A stretch of DNA of 64,000 nt from Actinoallomurus sp050942425 (GCF_050942425.1 NZ_CP192063.1:3410001-3474000); one strand, 5' to 3'. Positions 55,577 to 63,906 are shown, counted from the stretch's first letter. Program-made: numbers and translations. The notes: a model not told the origin generated them from the sequence alone.

Positions 55577-57321
55577 GCCCGCTCGCGACGGCACCCGCCG
55601 CCAGGAAGGTGTGCCGGCTGGACGAATGCGATCAGTCGGTCCCGCCCACGGTCGACGGGTCGCCCCGGTTGTACTGTTCACCCGCTCACCGGGCCGAGGC
55701 ACGCCGGCGGCGACGTGCCGCCGTGCCGGTCGGCGGCTCGCCGGAACGAGTACCGGTGCCGGACCGGTCCGCCCCCGCCGCGCAGGTCGCCAGCGCGCCA
55801 CCCCGGACCGTGGATCACGAGACCGCCGGCCGGCCGGCACCCATGCCCCCGCGCGAGCGGAAATCCGCGCGGCCCGGACGACTGCGTTCGGAGAGGGGGC
55901 GTCTGGAAACGGCGCCCTCGGGAGCGGAGCGCCGGGAAACAGAGCGCCCAGAAGCCGCACTCCCGGAAACAGCGCGCGCGGATGGTCCGCGAGAGCCCGC
56001 ACTGGTCTCCGCCGTGATGTCGGCCGCGGGTATGCGGGGTACGCCGGTTACTTCGGGCGGGGACGGGGTGAAAACCGCGAGCCGGGCCAGAGGCTCCGCC
56101 GTCACGTCGGCCGCGGGTACGCGGGGTACGCCGGTCATCCCGAGCGGGGACGGGGTGAAAACCGCGAGCCGGGCCAGAGGCTCCGCCGTCACATCGGCCG
56201 CCGGCACGCGGGGCACGTCGGTCACTTCGAGCGGGGACGGGGCGGAAACCGCGGACCGGGTCAACGGCTCCGCGAAGCGCGCCGGGCAGGAACGCTCGCA
56301 GGCCGGTCGCCGGAATTCGACGACGATTCCCCTGCAGACGGGCGGACGCCGATCGCGCGGCGCCGGAGGCCGACGCCGATCCGGGCCTGCAAGTGGTGGG
56401 CGTCGATCGAGTGCTGAGGAAGGCGGGCGCCGATCCGGGCCTGCAGGCGGCGGGCGTCGACCGGGTGCCGGGGAAGGTGGACGCCGATCCGGGCCTGCAA
56501 GTGGTGGGCGTCGACCGGGTGCCGGGGAAGGCGGACGCCGATCCGGGCCTGCAAGTGGTGGGCGTCGATCGGGCGGTGGGGGAGGCGGGCGCCGACCGGG
56601 CTCTGCCGGGGGCGGGCGTCGCTGGACGACGCGGTTGCGTCCGTCGGTCCAGCTGCCTCGCGGACGCCTGAGCGGGCCGTCCCGGGTTTGGAAGAGGCTG
56701 AGGCCGTCGCAGCGGATCCGCCCGCTCCGTTGGGCGGCGGCCGGATTGGTCGCGTTGATCCTCTTCGCGACCGCGGCAGCCGCGCAGCCGTCCGTCTTCA
56801 CCGGCCATCGCGCCGGGCCGCGCCGCGGGGCATCGGCCCGTACGGTGGCGCCGGTCACGGGGGAGGCGCTCATCCGCCTGCGGTCCGCCGAGGTCGCTCG
56901 GTCCCTGAAGCGCGTCGAGGGCCGGATCCGGACGCTGCGGAACGCCCGGCGGGAGCTCACCGGCCTGCCCGCCGCGCGCAGGACGCCGGCGGTTCTGGCG
57001 GCGCTGGCGCAACTCGGTCGGCAGCAGGAGAGCCTGGACCGGCTCGCCACGGCGCTACGCCGTCGGACGGCCGAAGCGACGGACCGGTCGCGGCGGCCGG
57101 CCGAGCGGGCCCGCCTCGCGAGCGCCCTCGCCGACGTCGAGGGCGCGCTGACCGAACTGCGCGGACTCCCCCCGGACTCGCGGACGCCTTACCTGCGCGC
57201 GGCCGTGAGCCGGTTGGCGGAACGCCGTACGGTCCTGCGGCGGCGACTCTCGGCGGCGGACCGGGCCATCGCCCGCCTGGACGAGGAACTGAGCGCTCCA
57301 CTGCCGGCAGGCGCCCCCTGA
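55573..57321 (+). CDS. Repeat-rich, membrane-anchored coiled-coil protein with N-terminal zinc-ribbon-like motif
   Basis: 582 residues from ATG 55573, overlapping the hydrolase stop by four bases. The N-terminus has CRLDECDQ...YCSPAH, a compact Cys4/His-type metal site. Next come three 29-residue repeats (SAVTSAAGTRGTPV) and an Arg/Gly-rich 18-residue repeat region (GGRRSGPASGGRRPGAGE). A membrane segment (about 392-410, LVALILFATAAAAQ) follows, then an extracellular helical region (VEGRIRTLRNARRELTGLPA; RLASALADVEGALTELRGLP). The helical motif LxxVxxxIxxLRxARxELxxLP is shared with the hydrolase upstream. No known family as a whole. It probably tethers or regulates the hydrolase. Confidence 0.6.
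   Translation: MSPLATAPAARKVCRLDECDQSVPPTVDGSPRLYCSPAHRAEARRRRRAAVPVGGSPERVPVPDRSAPAAQVASAPPRTVDHETAGRPAPMPPRERKSARPGRLRSERGRLETAPSGAERRETERPEAALPETARADGPREPALVSAVMSAAGMRGTPVTSGGDGVKTASRARGSAVTSAAGTRGTPVIPSGDGVKTASRARGSAVTSAAGTRGTSVTSSGDGAETADRVNGSAKRAGQERSQAGRRNSTTIPLQTGGRRSRGAGGRRRSGPASGGRRSSAEEGGRRSGPAGGGRRPGAGEGGRRSGPASGGRRPGAGEGGRRSGPASGGRRSGGGGGGRRPGSAGGGRRWTTRLRPSVQLPRGRLSGPSRVWKRLRPSQRIRPLRWAAAGLVALILFATAAAAQPSVFTGHRAGPRRGASARTVAPVTGEALIRLRSAEVARSLKRVEGRIRTLRNARRELTGLPAARRTPAVLAALAQLGRQQESLDRLATALRRRTAEATDRSRRPAERARLASALADVEGALTELRGLPPDSRTPYLRAAVSRLAERRTVLRRRLSAADRAIARLDEELSAPLPAGAP
56005..56640 (+). repeat. Two tandem repeat arrays in the anchored protein gene
   Basis: 87-bp units (three copies, about 56004-56264; starts at 56091 and 56178 are clear) and then 54-bp units of the GGRRPGAGEGGRRSGPAS type (about 56340-56640). 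Both keep the frame. Confidence 0.8.
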
Positions 57322-57502
57322 CCGGGCGACGGCGCGCTCGAACCGCCACACGTCACTGGTCACCGTCTCCATGTAGGCCTCCTAGCCGCGGATCAGGGCG
57401 GAGACGATCGCGTACGACGGTTCGAAAGACGGGGCCGGGCGCGCTCCAGCCGCCGGACCTGCGCGGCAGGACGACCGTCACCGCTTCGGTAGGGTTTCGC
57501 GT

Positions 57503-58231
57503 ATGACACTGACGCTGCTTCCCGCGGTCGACGTAGCCGATGGCCAGGCCGTGCGCCTCGTGCAGGGGGAGGCCGGCACCGAGACCTCGTACGGCGAGCC
57601 CGTCGAGGCGGCCCTGGCCTGGCAGAGCGCGGGCGCCGAGTGGGTCCATCTGGTCGATCTGGACGCGGCGTTCGGCCGGGGTTCCAACCGTGAGCTGCTC
57701 GCCGCGGTGATCGGCAAGCTGGACGTCAAGGTCGAGCTGTCCGGCGGCATCCGCGACGACCAGTCGCTGGCCGCCGCGCTGGCCACGGGCTGCGCGCGCG
57801 TCAACATCGGGACGGCGGCGCTGGAGAACCCTGAGTGGTGCCGGAGGATCATCGCCGAGCACGGGGACAAGATCGCGGTCGGGCTCGATGTGCGCGGCAC
57901 CACGCTCGCCGCCCGCGGCTGGACGCGCGAGGGCGGCGACCTGTGGGAGGTGCTCGACCGTCTCGAGGCCGACGGCTGCCCGCGCTACGTCGTCACCGAC
58001 GTGACCAAGGACGGCACCCTGCGGGGACCGAACACCGAGCTGCTCCGCGAGGTGTGCGCGCGCACCGACCGCCCCGTCATCGCGTCGGGCGGCGTGTCCT
58101 CCCTGGACGACCTGCGGGCGCTCGCCACGCTGGTGCCGGCCGGTGTCGAGGGCGCCATCGTCGGGAAGGCGCTGTACGCCGGCGCGTTCACCCTGGAAGA
58201 GGCCCTGGCGGCGGTGGGAGGGGCCGCGTGA
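57503..58231 (+). CDS. priA: Phosphoribosyl isomerase A (HisA/TrpF bifunctional)
   Basis: 242 residues from ATG 57503. HisA-type barrel: LLPAVDVADGQAVRLVQGEA, VELSGGIRDDQSL, RVNIGTAALENPEW, VTDVTKDGTLRGPN, VIASGGVSSLDDLRAL. In actinobacteria this enzyme serves both histidine (ProFAR) and tryptophan (PRA) pathways. TAGGGT lies seven bases before the ATG, so it may be expressed from its own leaderless promoter. That would compensate for separation from hisH by the insertion. Confidence 0.96.
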   Translation: MTLTLLPAVDVADGQAVRLVQGEAGTETSYGEPVEAALAWQSAGAEWVHLVDLDAAFGRGSNRELLAAVIGKLDVKVELSGGIRDDQSLAAALATGCARVNIGTAALENPEWCRRIIAEHGDKIAVGLDVRGTTLAARGWTREGGDLWEVLDRLEADGCPRYVVTDVTKDGTLRGPNTELLREVCARTDRPVIASGGVSSLDDLRALATLVPAGVEGAIVGKALYAGAFTLEEALAAVGGAA

Positions 58232-58632
58232 TCAAGCGGATCTCCTCGGGCGGCCCGTGGGAGAACGTCGTCGGCTACTCGCGGGTGGTCGTGGCCGGCC
58301 CGTGGGTGCTGGTCGCGGGCTGCACGTCGACCGTGGACGGCGAGGTCCGCCACGAGAACGACGCGTACGGCCAGACGAAGACCGCGTTCGGCATCGCCCT
58401 GCAGGCGGTCGAGCAGGCCGGCGCCGAGGCCGAGGACGTCGTACGGACCCGGATCTACGTCCGGGACATCGCCGACGCCGAGGCGGCGGGGCGGGCGCAT
58501 CACGAGATCTTCGGTGAGATCCGCCCGGCCACGACGATGATCGAGGTCTCCGGGTTCATCGATCACCGGATGCTGGTAGAGATCGAGGTGGACGCCTATT
58601 CCGAGGCGCTCCAGGACGGAGACAGGCCATGA
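58228..58632 (+). CDS. Rid family protein of the his operon
   Basis: 134 residues from GTG 58228, four-base overlap with priA. YjgF/Rid fold: SPWENVVGYSR-type start (SSGGPWENVVGYSRVV), QTKTAFGIALQAVEQAGA, VRTRIYVRDI, RPATTMIEVSGFI, MLVEIEVDAY. The PxRTT arginine motif of true RidA is not present in that form (RPATT), so classic 2-aminoacrylate deaminase activity is uncertain. Its position between priA and hisF is common in actinobacteria. Confidence 0.88.
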   Translation: MIKRISSGGPWENVVGYSRVVVAGPWVLVAGCTSTVDGEVRHENDAYGQTKTAFGIALQAVEQAGAEAEDVVRTRIYVRDIADAEAAGRAHHEIFGEIRPATTMIEVSGFIDHRMLVEIEVDAYSEALQDGDRP

Positions 58633-59381
58633 CCGTCGCGATCCGGGTGATCCCGTGCCTGGACGTCGACGCCGGGCGCGTGGTCAAGGGCGTCAACTTC
58701 GAGAACCTCCGGGACGCCGGCGACCCGGTCGAGCTGGCCCGCCGCTATGACGCCGAAGGCGCCGACGAGCTGACCTTCCTCGACATCACCGCCTCCAGCG
58801 GAGAGCGGGAGACGACGTACGAGGTCGTGCGCCGTACGGCCGAGCAGGTGTTCATCCCGCTCACCGTCGGCGGCGGCATCCGTACCGTCGACGACGTCGA
58901 CCGGCTGCTGCGCGCCGGGGCCGACAAGGTGTCGATCAACACGGCGGCGATCGCCCGGCCGGAGTTCCTCCGGGAGGCGGCGCACCGGTTCGGCTCGCAG
59001 TGCATCGTGCTGTCGGTGGACGCCCGCCGGTCCGGTGACGGCTTCGAGGTGACCACGCACGGCGGGCGGCGCGGCACCGGCCTGGACGCGATCGAGTGGG
59101 CGCGGCGCGGCGAGGAGCTGGGCGTCGGCGAGATCCTGCTCAACTCCATGGACGCCGACGGCACCAAGAGCGGTTTCGACCTGGAGATGCTGCGGGCGGT
59201 CCGCGAGGTCGTCGGCGTGCCGGTCATCGCCAGCGGAGGCGCGGGCGCGCTCGAGCACTTCGCCCCGGCGATCGACGCGGGAGCCGACGCGGTGCTCGCC
59301 GCCAGCGTCTTCCACTTCGGCGAGCTCAAGATCGGCGACGTCAAGGAGTCCATCCGGCAGGCGGGTCACCCCGTACGCTGA
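58629..59381 (+). CDS. hisF: Imidazole glycerol phosphate synthase, cyclase subunit
   Basis: 250 residues from ATG 58629, four-base overlap with the Rid gene. Classic HisF: IRVIPCLDVDAGRVVKGVNF with the catalytic Asp, FLDITASSGERETTY, PLTVGGGIRTVDDVDRLLRA, GADKVSINTAA, LLNSMDADGTKSGFDLE. It combines with HisH to form IGP and AICAR. Confidence 0.98.
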   Translation: MTVAIRVIPCLDVDAGRVVKGVNFENLRDAGDPVELARRYDAEGADELTFLDITASSGERETTYEVVRRTAEQVFIPLTVGGGIRTVDDVDRLLRAGADKVSINTAAIARPEFLREAAHRFGSQCIVLSVDARRSGDGFEVTTHGGRRGTGLDAIEWARRGEELGVGEILLNSMDADGTKSGFDLEMLRAVREVVGVPVIASGGAGALEHFAPAIDAGADAVLAASVFHFGELKIGDVKESIRQAGHPVR

Positions 59382-59772
59382 CCGGCCCCCCGCCCCAGGT
59401 CTCCGGCCGGGTCGAGCGTTCGCCGGGTAGGGGTGGCTGTGCTTTTCCCGCACTCGTCGTAACGACGATTCTCCGGTCACTGACGGGGCTCCTGGGGTGA
59501 CGTGTGTCTCGAATCCGCTTCGAGCGAGCATGTTCGCCGGTGAGTGGGGCACAGGTGGGACGTGTCCCACAGAAGTGACATAGCCCTAAACCTGGCCTAT
59601 CGGGCGGTCCGCCCGATACTCGGGTGCGGCGGCGCGGCCATCGTCCTGTGCGGTCCGTGGCGGTTCGATCACGCTGAATATGTGTACCGTTGTCACAAAC
59701 GCACATTTCGGACATCCAGGGCCGAGGTCACTTCGGGGGGAATGGGGAAGCGGCTCTGGGCGGGAGATGATC
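59382..59772. promoter_or_regulatory. Promoter region of the sugar operon with two palindromes
   Basis: 391 bp without a gene. GTGGGAC-GT-GTCCCAC (59555-59570) is a perfect 7-2-7 palindrome. TATCGGGCGG-T-CCGCCCGATA (59598-59618) is a perfect 10-1-10 palindrome, 28 bp further on. Both could be operators for the dehydrogenase-symporter-reductase operon; the second could also act as an RNA hairpin. A short AT-rich stretch at 59672-59710 probably holds the promoter. Confidence 0.5.
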
Positions 59773-60831
59773 ATGCGTGCTCTTACGGTGGTGCCGTTGA
59801 AGGCGGGATCGCTCGAGGTCAGCGAGGTCCCCGAGCCCGCACGAGGCGAGGGCGAACTGCTCGTCGACGGCGTCGCGCTCGGCGTGTGCGGCACGGACCG
59901 GGAGATCATCGCCGGTGACTACGGCTGGGCGCCACCGGGCGCGAACCGGCTGATCATCGGACATGAGTCGCTCGGGCGGGTCCGGGAGGCTCCTGAGGGC
60001 AGCGACTTCAGCCCCGGTGACCTGATCGTCGGCATCGTGCGGCGGCCCGATCCGGTGCCGTGCGGCGCGTGCGCCCGCGGCGAGTTCGACATGTGCCGAA
60101 ACGGCGAGTACACCGAGCGGGGCATCAAGCAGATCCACGGTTTCGGGTCCGAGCGGTGGACGATCGAGGCCGACTACGCGGTCCGCATCGACCCGGCACT
60201 GGGCGACCTCGGCGTCCTCATGGAGCCCACGACCATCGTGGCCAAGGCCTGGGACCACATCGAGCGGATCGGCAACCGGGCCTGGTTCGAACCCCGCCGG
60301 CTCCTGGTGACGGGCGCGGGCCCGATCGGCCTGCTGGCGGCCCTGCTGGGCGCGCAGCGGGGGCTCGACGTCCACGTGCTCGACCGGGTCACCGGCGGGG
60401 TGAAGCCGAAGATCGTCGCCGACCTCGGCGCCACGTACCACACGGGGTCCGTCGCCGACGTCACCGCCAAGGCGAACCCGGACATCGTCATCGAGGCCAC
60501 AGGTGTCTCTCACCTCGTCATGGACGCGATCACCAACAACGCGGCGGCGAGCGTCGTGTGCCTGACGGGCGTCTCGCGCGGCGGCCATCAGATCGAGATC
60601 GACGCCGGTTCGCTCAACCGGGAGATCGTCCTGGGGAACGACGCCGTCTTCGGATCGGTCAACGCCAACCATCGCCACTACGAACTGGCCGCCGAGGCGC
60701 TCCTGCGCGCGGACCGGTCGTGGCTGGCGCGACTCATCACCAACCGGCTGCCACTCGAGCGAGCCCCCGAGAAGCTCGAAGGAGGTAGTGGCGACGACGT
60801 CAAAGTCGTCATTGACCTGGGATCGGGATGA
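59773..60831 (+). CDS. Zinc-dependent alcohol/glucose dehydrogenase (MDR)
   Basis: 352 residues. ATG 59773 (MRALTVVPLKAGSLEV) gives normal spacing to GGGAG (59762-59766); the ATG at 59767 would sit against it. Catalytic zinc residues: Cys in GVCGTD, His-Glu in GHESLG, Glu in MEPTTIVAKAW. A structural-site-like CGACARGEFDMC and Rossmann motif VTGAGPIGLLAALLG are present. The NRAWFEPRRLLVTGAGPIG arrangement matches the glucose 1-dehydrogenase subfamily. It precedes a sugar symporter (ATGA overlap), which supports a sugar substrate. Confidence 0.88.
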   Translation: MRALTVVPLKAGSLEVSEVPEPARGEGELLVDGVALGVCGTDREIIAGDYGWAPPGANRLIIGHESLGRVREAPEGSDFSPGDLIVGIVRRPDPVPCGACARGEFDMCRNGEYTERGIKQIHGFGSERWTIEADYAVRIDPALGDLGVLMEPTTIVAKAWDHIERIGNRAWFEPRRLLVTGAGPIGLLAALLGAQRGLDVHVLDRVTGGVKPKIVADLGATYHTGSVADVTAKANPDIVIEATGVSHLVMDAITNNAAASVVCLTGVSRGGHQIEIDAGSLNREIVLGNDAVFGSVNANHRHYELAAEALLRADRSWLARLITNRLPLERAPEKLEGGSGDDVKVVIDLGSG

Positions 60832-62243
60832 CCATGACCACACAAGCTCCCGCCGTGCGGCAGGAACACCTCGCGCATGTCGTCTTCATCAGCGCGGCCG
60901 CGGCTCTCGGCGGCTTCCTGTTCGGGTACGACAGCGCCGTCATCAACGGAGCCGTGGACGGCATCAAGGGCCACTTCGGCGTCGGAGCCGGCGTCACCGG
61001 TCTGATCGTGTCCGCGGCGCTGCTCGGGTCGGCGCTGGGCGCCGCGATCGCCGGCAAGCTCGCCGACCTCAAAGGACGTCTGCTCGTCATGCGGCTGGCC
61101 GCCGTACTGTTCGTGATCAGCAGCTTCGGGGCGATGTTCCCGTTCGCGGACTGGGAACTGGCGTTCTGGCGGATCATCAGCGGCATCGCCATCGGCATGG
61201 CCTCGATGGTCTCTCCGGCCTACATCGCCGAGGTGGCGCCGCCCGCCTACCGCGGCCGGCTGGCCTCCTTCCAGCAACTGGCCATCGTGCTCGGCATCGC
61301 GATCTCGCAGCTCGTCAACTTCGCGATCGCGGCGCTGGCCGGCGGCAACACCCGCAACCACCTGGTCGGCCTCGAGGCGTGGCAGTGGATGCTGGGCGTC
61401 GCGGCGATTCCCGCGGCGATGTACCTCATCTTCGCCCTGATCATCCCTGAGTCGCCGCGTTACCTCGTGGAGGACGGGAAGCTCGACAAGGCCCGCAAGG
61501 TCCTCGCCGAGGTCGAAGGCGAGCACATCGACCTCGACGCCCGGGTCCGGGAGATCCAGTCCGTGCTCGCCGCGGAGCACAAGCCGCGGCTGCGGGACAT
61601 CCGGGGACGCGCGGCGGGCCTGCTGCCGATCGTGTGGGTGGGCATCGGCCTGTCCGTCCTGCAGCAGTTCGTCGGCATCAACGTGATCTTCTACTACTCC
61701 GCGTCGCTGTGGCATTCGGTCGGCATCTCCCAGACCAACTCGCTGCTGATCAGCCTGTCGACCTCGATCATCAATATCGTCGGCACGTTCATCGCGATCG
61801 CGTTCGTCGACAAGATCGGCCGCAAGCCGCTGGCGCTGATCGGCTCGATCGGGATGACGATCTCGCTGGCGACGATGGCCTGGGCGTTCAGCGCCGCGCA
61901 CAAGATCAGTAGCACCGAGGTCCGGCTGCCGCACGCCGAGGGTCTGGTGGCACTGTTCACCGCGCACACGTACGTGCTGTTCTTCGCGCTGTCGTGGGGC
62001 GTGGTCGTCTGGGTCATGCTGGGTGAGATCTTCCCGAACAAGATCAGGGCGGCCGCGATGTCCGTGGCCGTGGCGGCCCAGTGGATCGCCAACTGGCTGG
62101 TCACGGTGACGTTCCCCAACCTGTCGGAATGGAGCCTGTCCGGGGCGTACATCGGATACTCGATCTTCGCCGCGCTGTCGGTGCTGTTCGTCGTCAGGTT
62201 CCTGCATGAGACGAAGGGAAAGAAGCTCGAGGAGATGGGCTGA
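60828..62243 (+). CDS. MFS sugar:proton symporter
   Basis: 471 residues from ATG 60828, overlapping the dehydrogenase gene. Sugar-porter family marks: GGFLFGYDSAVINGAV, GKLADLKGRLLVMR, RIISGIAIGMASMVSPAYIA, PESPRYLVEDGKLDKA, QQFVGINVIFYYS, VDKIGRKPLALIG. Imports a hexose or similar. The final tail HETKGKKLEEM is also typical. Confidence 0.95.
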   Translation: MTMTTQAPAVRQEHLAHVVFISAAAALGGFLFGYDSAVINGAVDGIKGHFGVGAGVTGLIVSAALLGSALGAAIAGKLADLKGRLLVMRLAAVLFVISSFGAMFPFADWELAFWRIISGIAIGMASMVSPAYIAEVAPPAYRGRLASFQQLAIVLGIAISQLVNFAIAALAGGNTRNHLVGLEAWQWMLGVAAIPAAMYLIFALIIPESPRYLVEDGKLDKARKVLAEVEGEHIDLDARVREIQSVLAAEHKPRLRDIRGRAAGLLPIVWVGIGLSVLQQFVGINVIFYYSASLWHSVGISQTNSLLISLSTSIINIVGTFIAIAFVDKIGRKPLALIGSIGMTISLATMAWAFSAAHKISSTEVRLPHAEGLVALFTAHTYVLFFALSWGVVVWVMLGEIFPNKIRAAAMSVAVAAQWIANWLVTVTFPNLSEWSLSGAYIGYSIFAALSVLFVVRFLHETKGKKLEEMG

Positions 62244-62273
62244 CCGCCCGCAGCGGCCGACGAGGAGGAGCAG

Positions 62274-63254
62274 ATGACGCTGCCCACGGCGCGCCTGGGC
62301 GCGACCGACATGGAGATCACCCGCGTCGGGTTCGGCGCCTGGGCGGTCGGGGGATCGTGGGAGTACGGGTGGGGTCCCCAGAGCGACGAGGAGTCGATCA
62401 ACGCGATCCGGCACGCCGTCGACCAGGGCGTGAACTGGATCGACACCGCGGCGGTCTACGGTCTCGGACACTCGGAGAAGGTCGTCGCCCAGGCGCTCAA
62501 GGGCGTGTCCGACCGCCCGTACGTCTTCACCAAGTGCGGGATGCTCTGGGAGAGCGACGGGAACGTCGCGCGCGTCGCCCGGCCGGAGACGATCCGCCGG
62601 GAGGTCGAGGACTCGCTGCGCCGGCTGCGGGTCGAGCGGATCGATCTCTACCAGGTGCACCAGACGCCCGATGACGGCACGCCCGTGGAGATGTACTGGG
62701 AGACGATGGCGGAGCTGAAACAGGAGGGGAAGGTCCGGGCGATCGGCCTGTCCAACCACAGCGCGCTGCGCCTGGAGAAGGCCGAGCAGGTCGCGCACGT
62801 CGACTCCTTGCAGCCGCCGTTCTCGCTGATCGATCGCATGGCCGCTCCGGAGATCGACTGGTGCGCCCGCGACGGCGCCGGGGTGATCGTCTACTCGCCG
62901 ATGCAGTCCGGCCTGCTGACCGGCGCGTTCTCCCGGCAGCGGGTCGACACGCTGCCCGAGGACGACTGGCGGCGCCGCTCTCCGGACTTCACCACCGGGC
63001 TCGACGCCAACCTGGCGCTGGCCGACGCCCTGCGGCCGGTCGCCGAACGGCACGGTGTGTCACAGGCGGCCGTCGCCGTCGCCTGGACGCTCGCCTGGCC
63101 GGGCGTGACCGGCGCGATCGTCGGCGCCCGCAGCCCCGAGCAGGTCGACGGCTGGCTGCCCGCCGCGTCCCTGGAGCTCACACGGGAGGACCTGCACGAG
63201 ATCGCCACGGCCGTCGCGCGCACCGGCGCCGGCCGCGGCCCCGTACGCCCCTGA
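62274..63254 (+). CDS. Aldo/keto reductase
   Basis: 326 residues from ATG 62274 (GAGGAGGAG upstream). Catalytic tetrad Asp and Tyr (WIDTAAVYGLGHSE), Lys (VFTKCG), His (LYQVHQTP), and NADPH-binding C-terminus (AWPGVTGAIVGARSPEQVD). It follows the symporter by 30 bp, so it is probably the third gene of the sugar module, acting on an oxidised or reduced sugar intermediate. Confidence 0.93.
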   Translation: MTLPTARLGATDMEITRVGFGAWAVGGSWEYGWGPQSDEESINAIRHAVDQGVNWIDTAAVYGLGHSEKVVAQALKGVSDRPYVFTKCGMLWESDGNVARVARPETIRREVEDSLRRLRVERIDLYQVHQTPDDGTPVEMYWETMAELKQEGKVRAIGLSNHSALRLEKAEQVAHVDSLQPPFSLIDRMAAPEIDWCARDGAGVIVYSPMQSGLLTGAFSRQRVDTLPEDDWRRRSPDFTTGLDANLALADALRPVAERHGVSQAAVAVAWTLAWPGVTGAIVGARSPEQVDGWLPAASLELTREDLHEIATAVARTGAGRGPVRP

Positions 63255-63363
63255 CTCAGGCGACCTCGATCTCCCCCCGGCCGGTGCTCGTACCCCCCTG
63301 ACCTCAGGCGACCTCGACGATCGCGTCGATCCCGCGTCGGCCGGTGCTCCTGCGCCCCTGACC
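63255..63363. repeat. Triplicated 3' end of the Rid gene
   Basis: TGAC(C)TCAGGCGA(C/T)CTC recurs at about 63252, 63299 and, at the true gene end, 63359. Each copy is followed by CG(A/C)(C/T)GATCG-like sequence and the first two by GGCCGGTGCTC. The units (about 47 and 60 bp) reproduce the minus-strand stop and last codons of the Rid gene. Confidence 0.75.
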
Positions 63364-63837
63364 TCAGGCGATCTCCACGATCGCCTCGACCTCGACCGGC
63401 ACCGCGAACGGCAGGGCGCACACGCCGATCGCGGAGCGGGCGTGGCGGCCCGCGTCGCCCCACAGGTCGCAAACGAGGTCGCTGAAGCCGTTGACCACGG
63501 CCGGTGTCTGCTCGAAGCCGGGCGTGCAGTTCACGTATCCGGTGACCTTGATCCACCGCCGTACTCGCGACAGCTCGCCGAACTCGCGTTTGAGGGAGGC
63601 GAGGGCCGCGAGGGCGCACTGACGGGCCGCCGCCCGGCCCTCTTCCACGGTGAGGTCCGCGCCGACCTTTCCGCGAGCCAGCCGGCGCGGCCCGTCGGCC
63701 GGGCCGTGCCCGGACAGGTACGCGAGCGGGCCCGCCACCGTGACGAACTCCAGCCGCAGGGCGACGCCCGACGGCGCGGCGATGGGCGAGGGGAGGACCG
63801 CTCCCAGCTCGGACAGGCGTCGTTCGATCAGATCCAT
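63364..63837 (-). CDS. Rid family protein
   Basis: 157 residues from ATG 63837. LSELGAVLPSPIAAPSGVAL, LAYLSGHGPADGPRR, AARQCALAALASLKREFG, RRWIKVTGYVNCTPGF and AIGVCALPFAVPVEVEAIVE match the YjgF-like subgroup that lacks the RidA arginine (ALPFAVPVE in its place). The gene is divergent from an IclR regulator with shared operator repeats. The substrate is unknown. Confidence 0.85.
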   Translation of the reverse strand: MDLIERRLSELGAVLPSPIAAPSGVALRLEFVTVAGPLAYLSGHGPADGPRRLARGKVGADLTVEEGRAAARQCALAALASLKREFGELSRVRRWIKVTGYVNCTPGFEQTPAVVNGFSDLVCDLWGDAGRHARSAIGVCALPFAVPVEVEAIVEIA

Positions 63838-63843
63838 GCGGGC

Positions 63844-63906
63844 AACCTAGAGAAATAAAACGGCGTTCCGCAAGACCTTGAAGAATGAAACGGCGTTCCG
63901 TATCTT
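63844..63906. promoter_or_regulatory. Bidirectional promoter with two IclR-type operators
   Basis: AAACGGCGTTCCG occurs at 63858-63870 and 63888-63900, 30 bp apart; extended, GAAACG-G-CGTTCC is near-palindromic. The plus-strand promoter is TTGAAG (63878-63883), 17 nt, TATCTT (63901-63906). The minus-strand promoter is TTGCGG (63873-63868), 18 nt, TAGGTT (63849-63844). Each operator copy lies inside one promoter's spacer. Confidence 0.7.

Noticed and set aside
54299..57050. Several long antisense ORFs opposite the NlpC/P60 and repeat-protein genes
   Set aside because: Pro/Arg-rich frames produced by the repeats; no ribosome-binding sites or domains.
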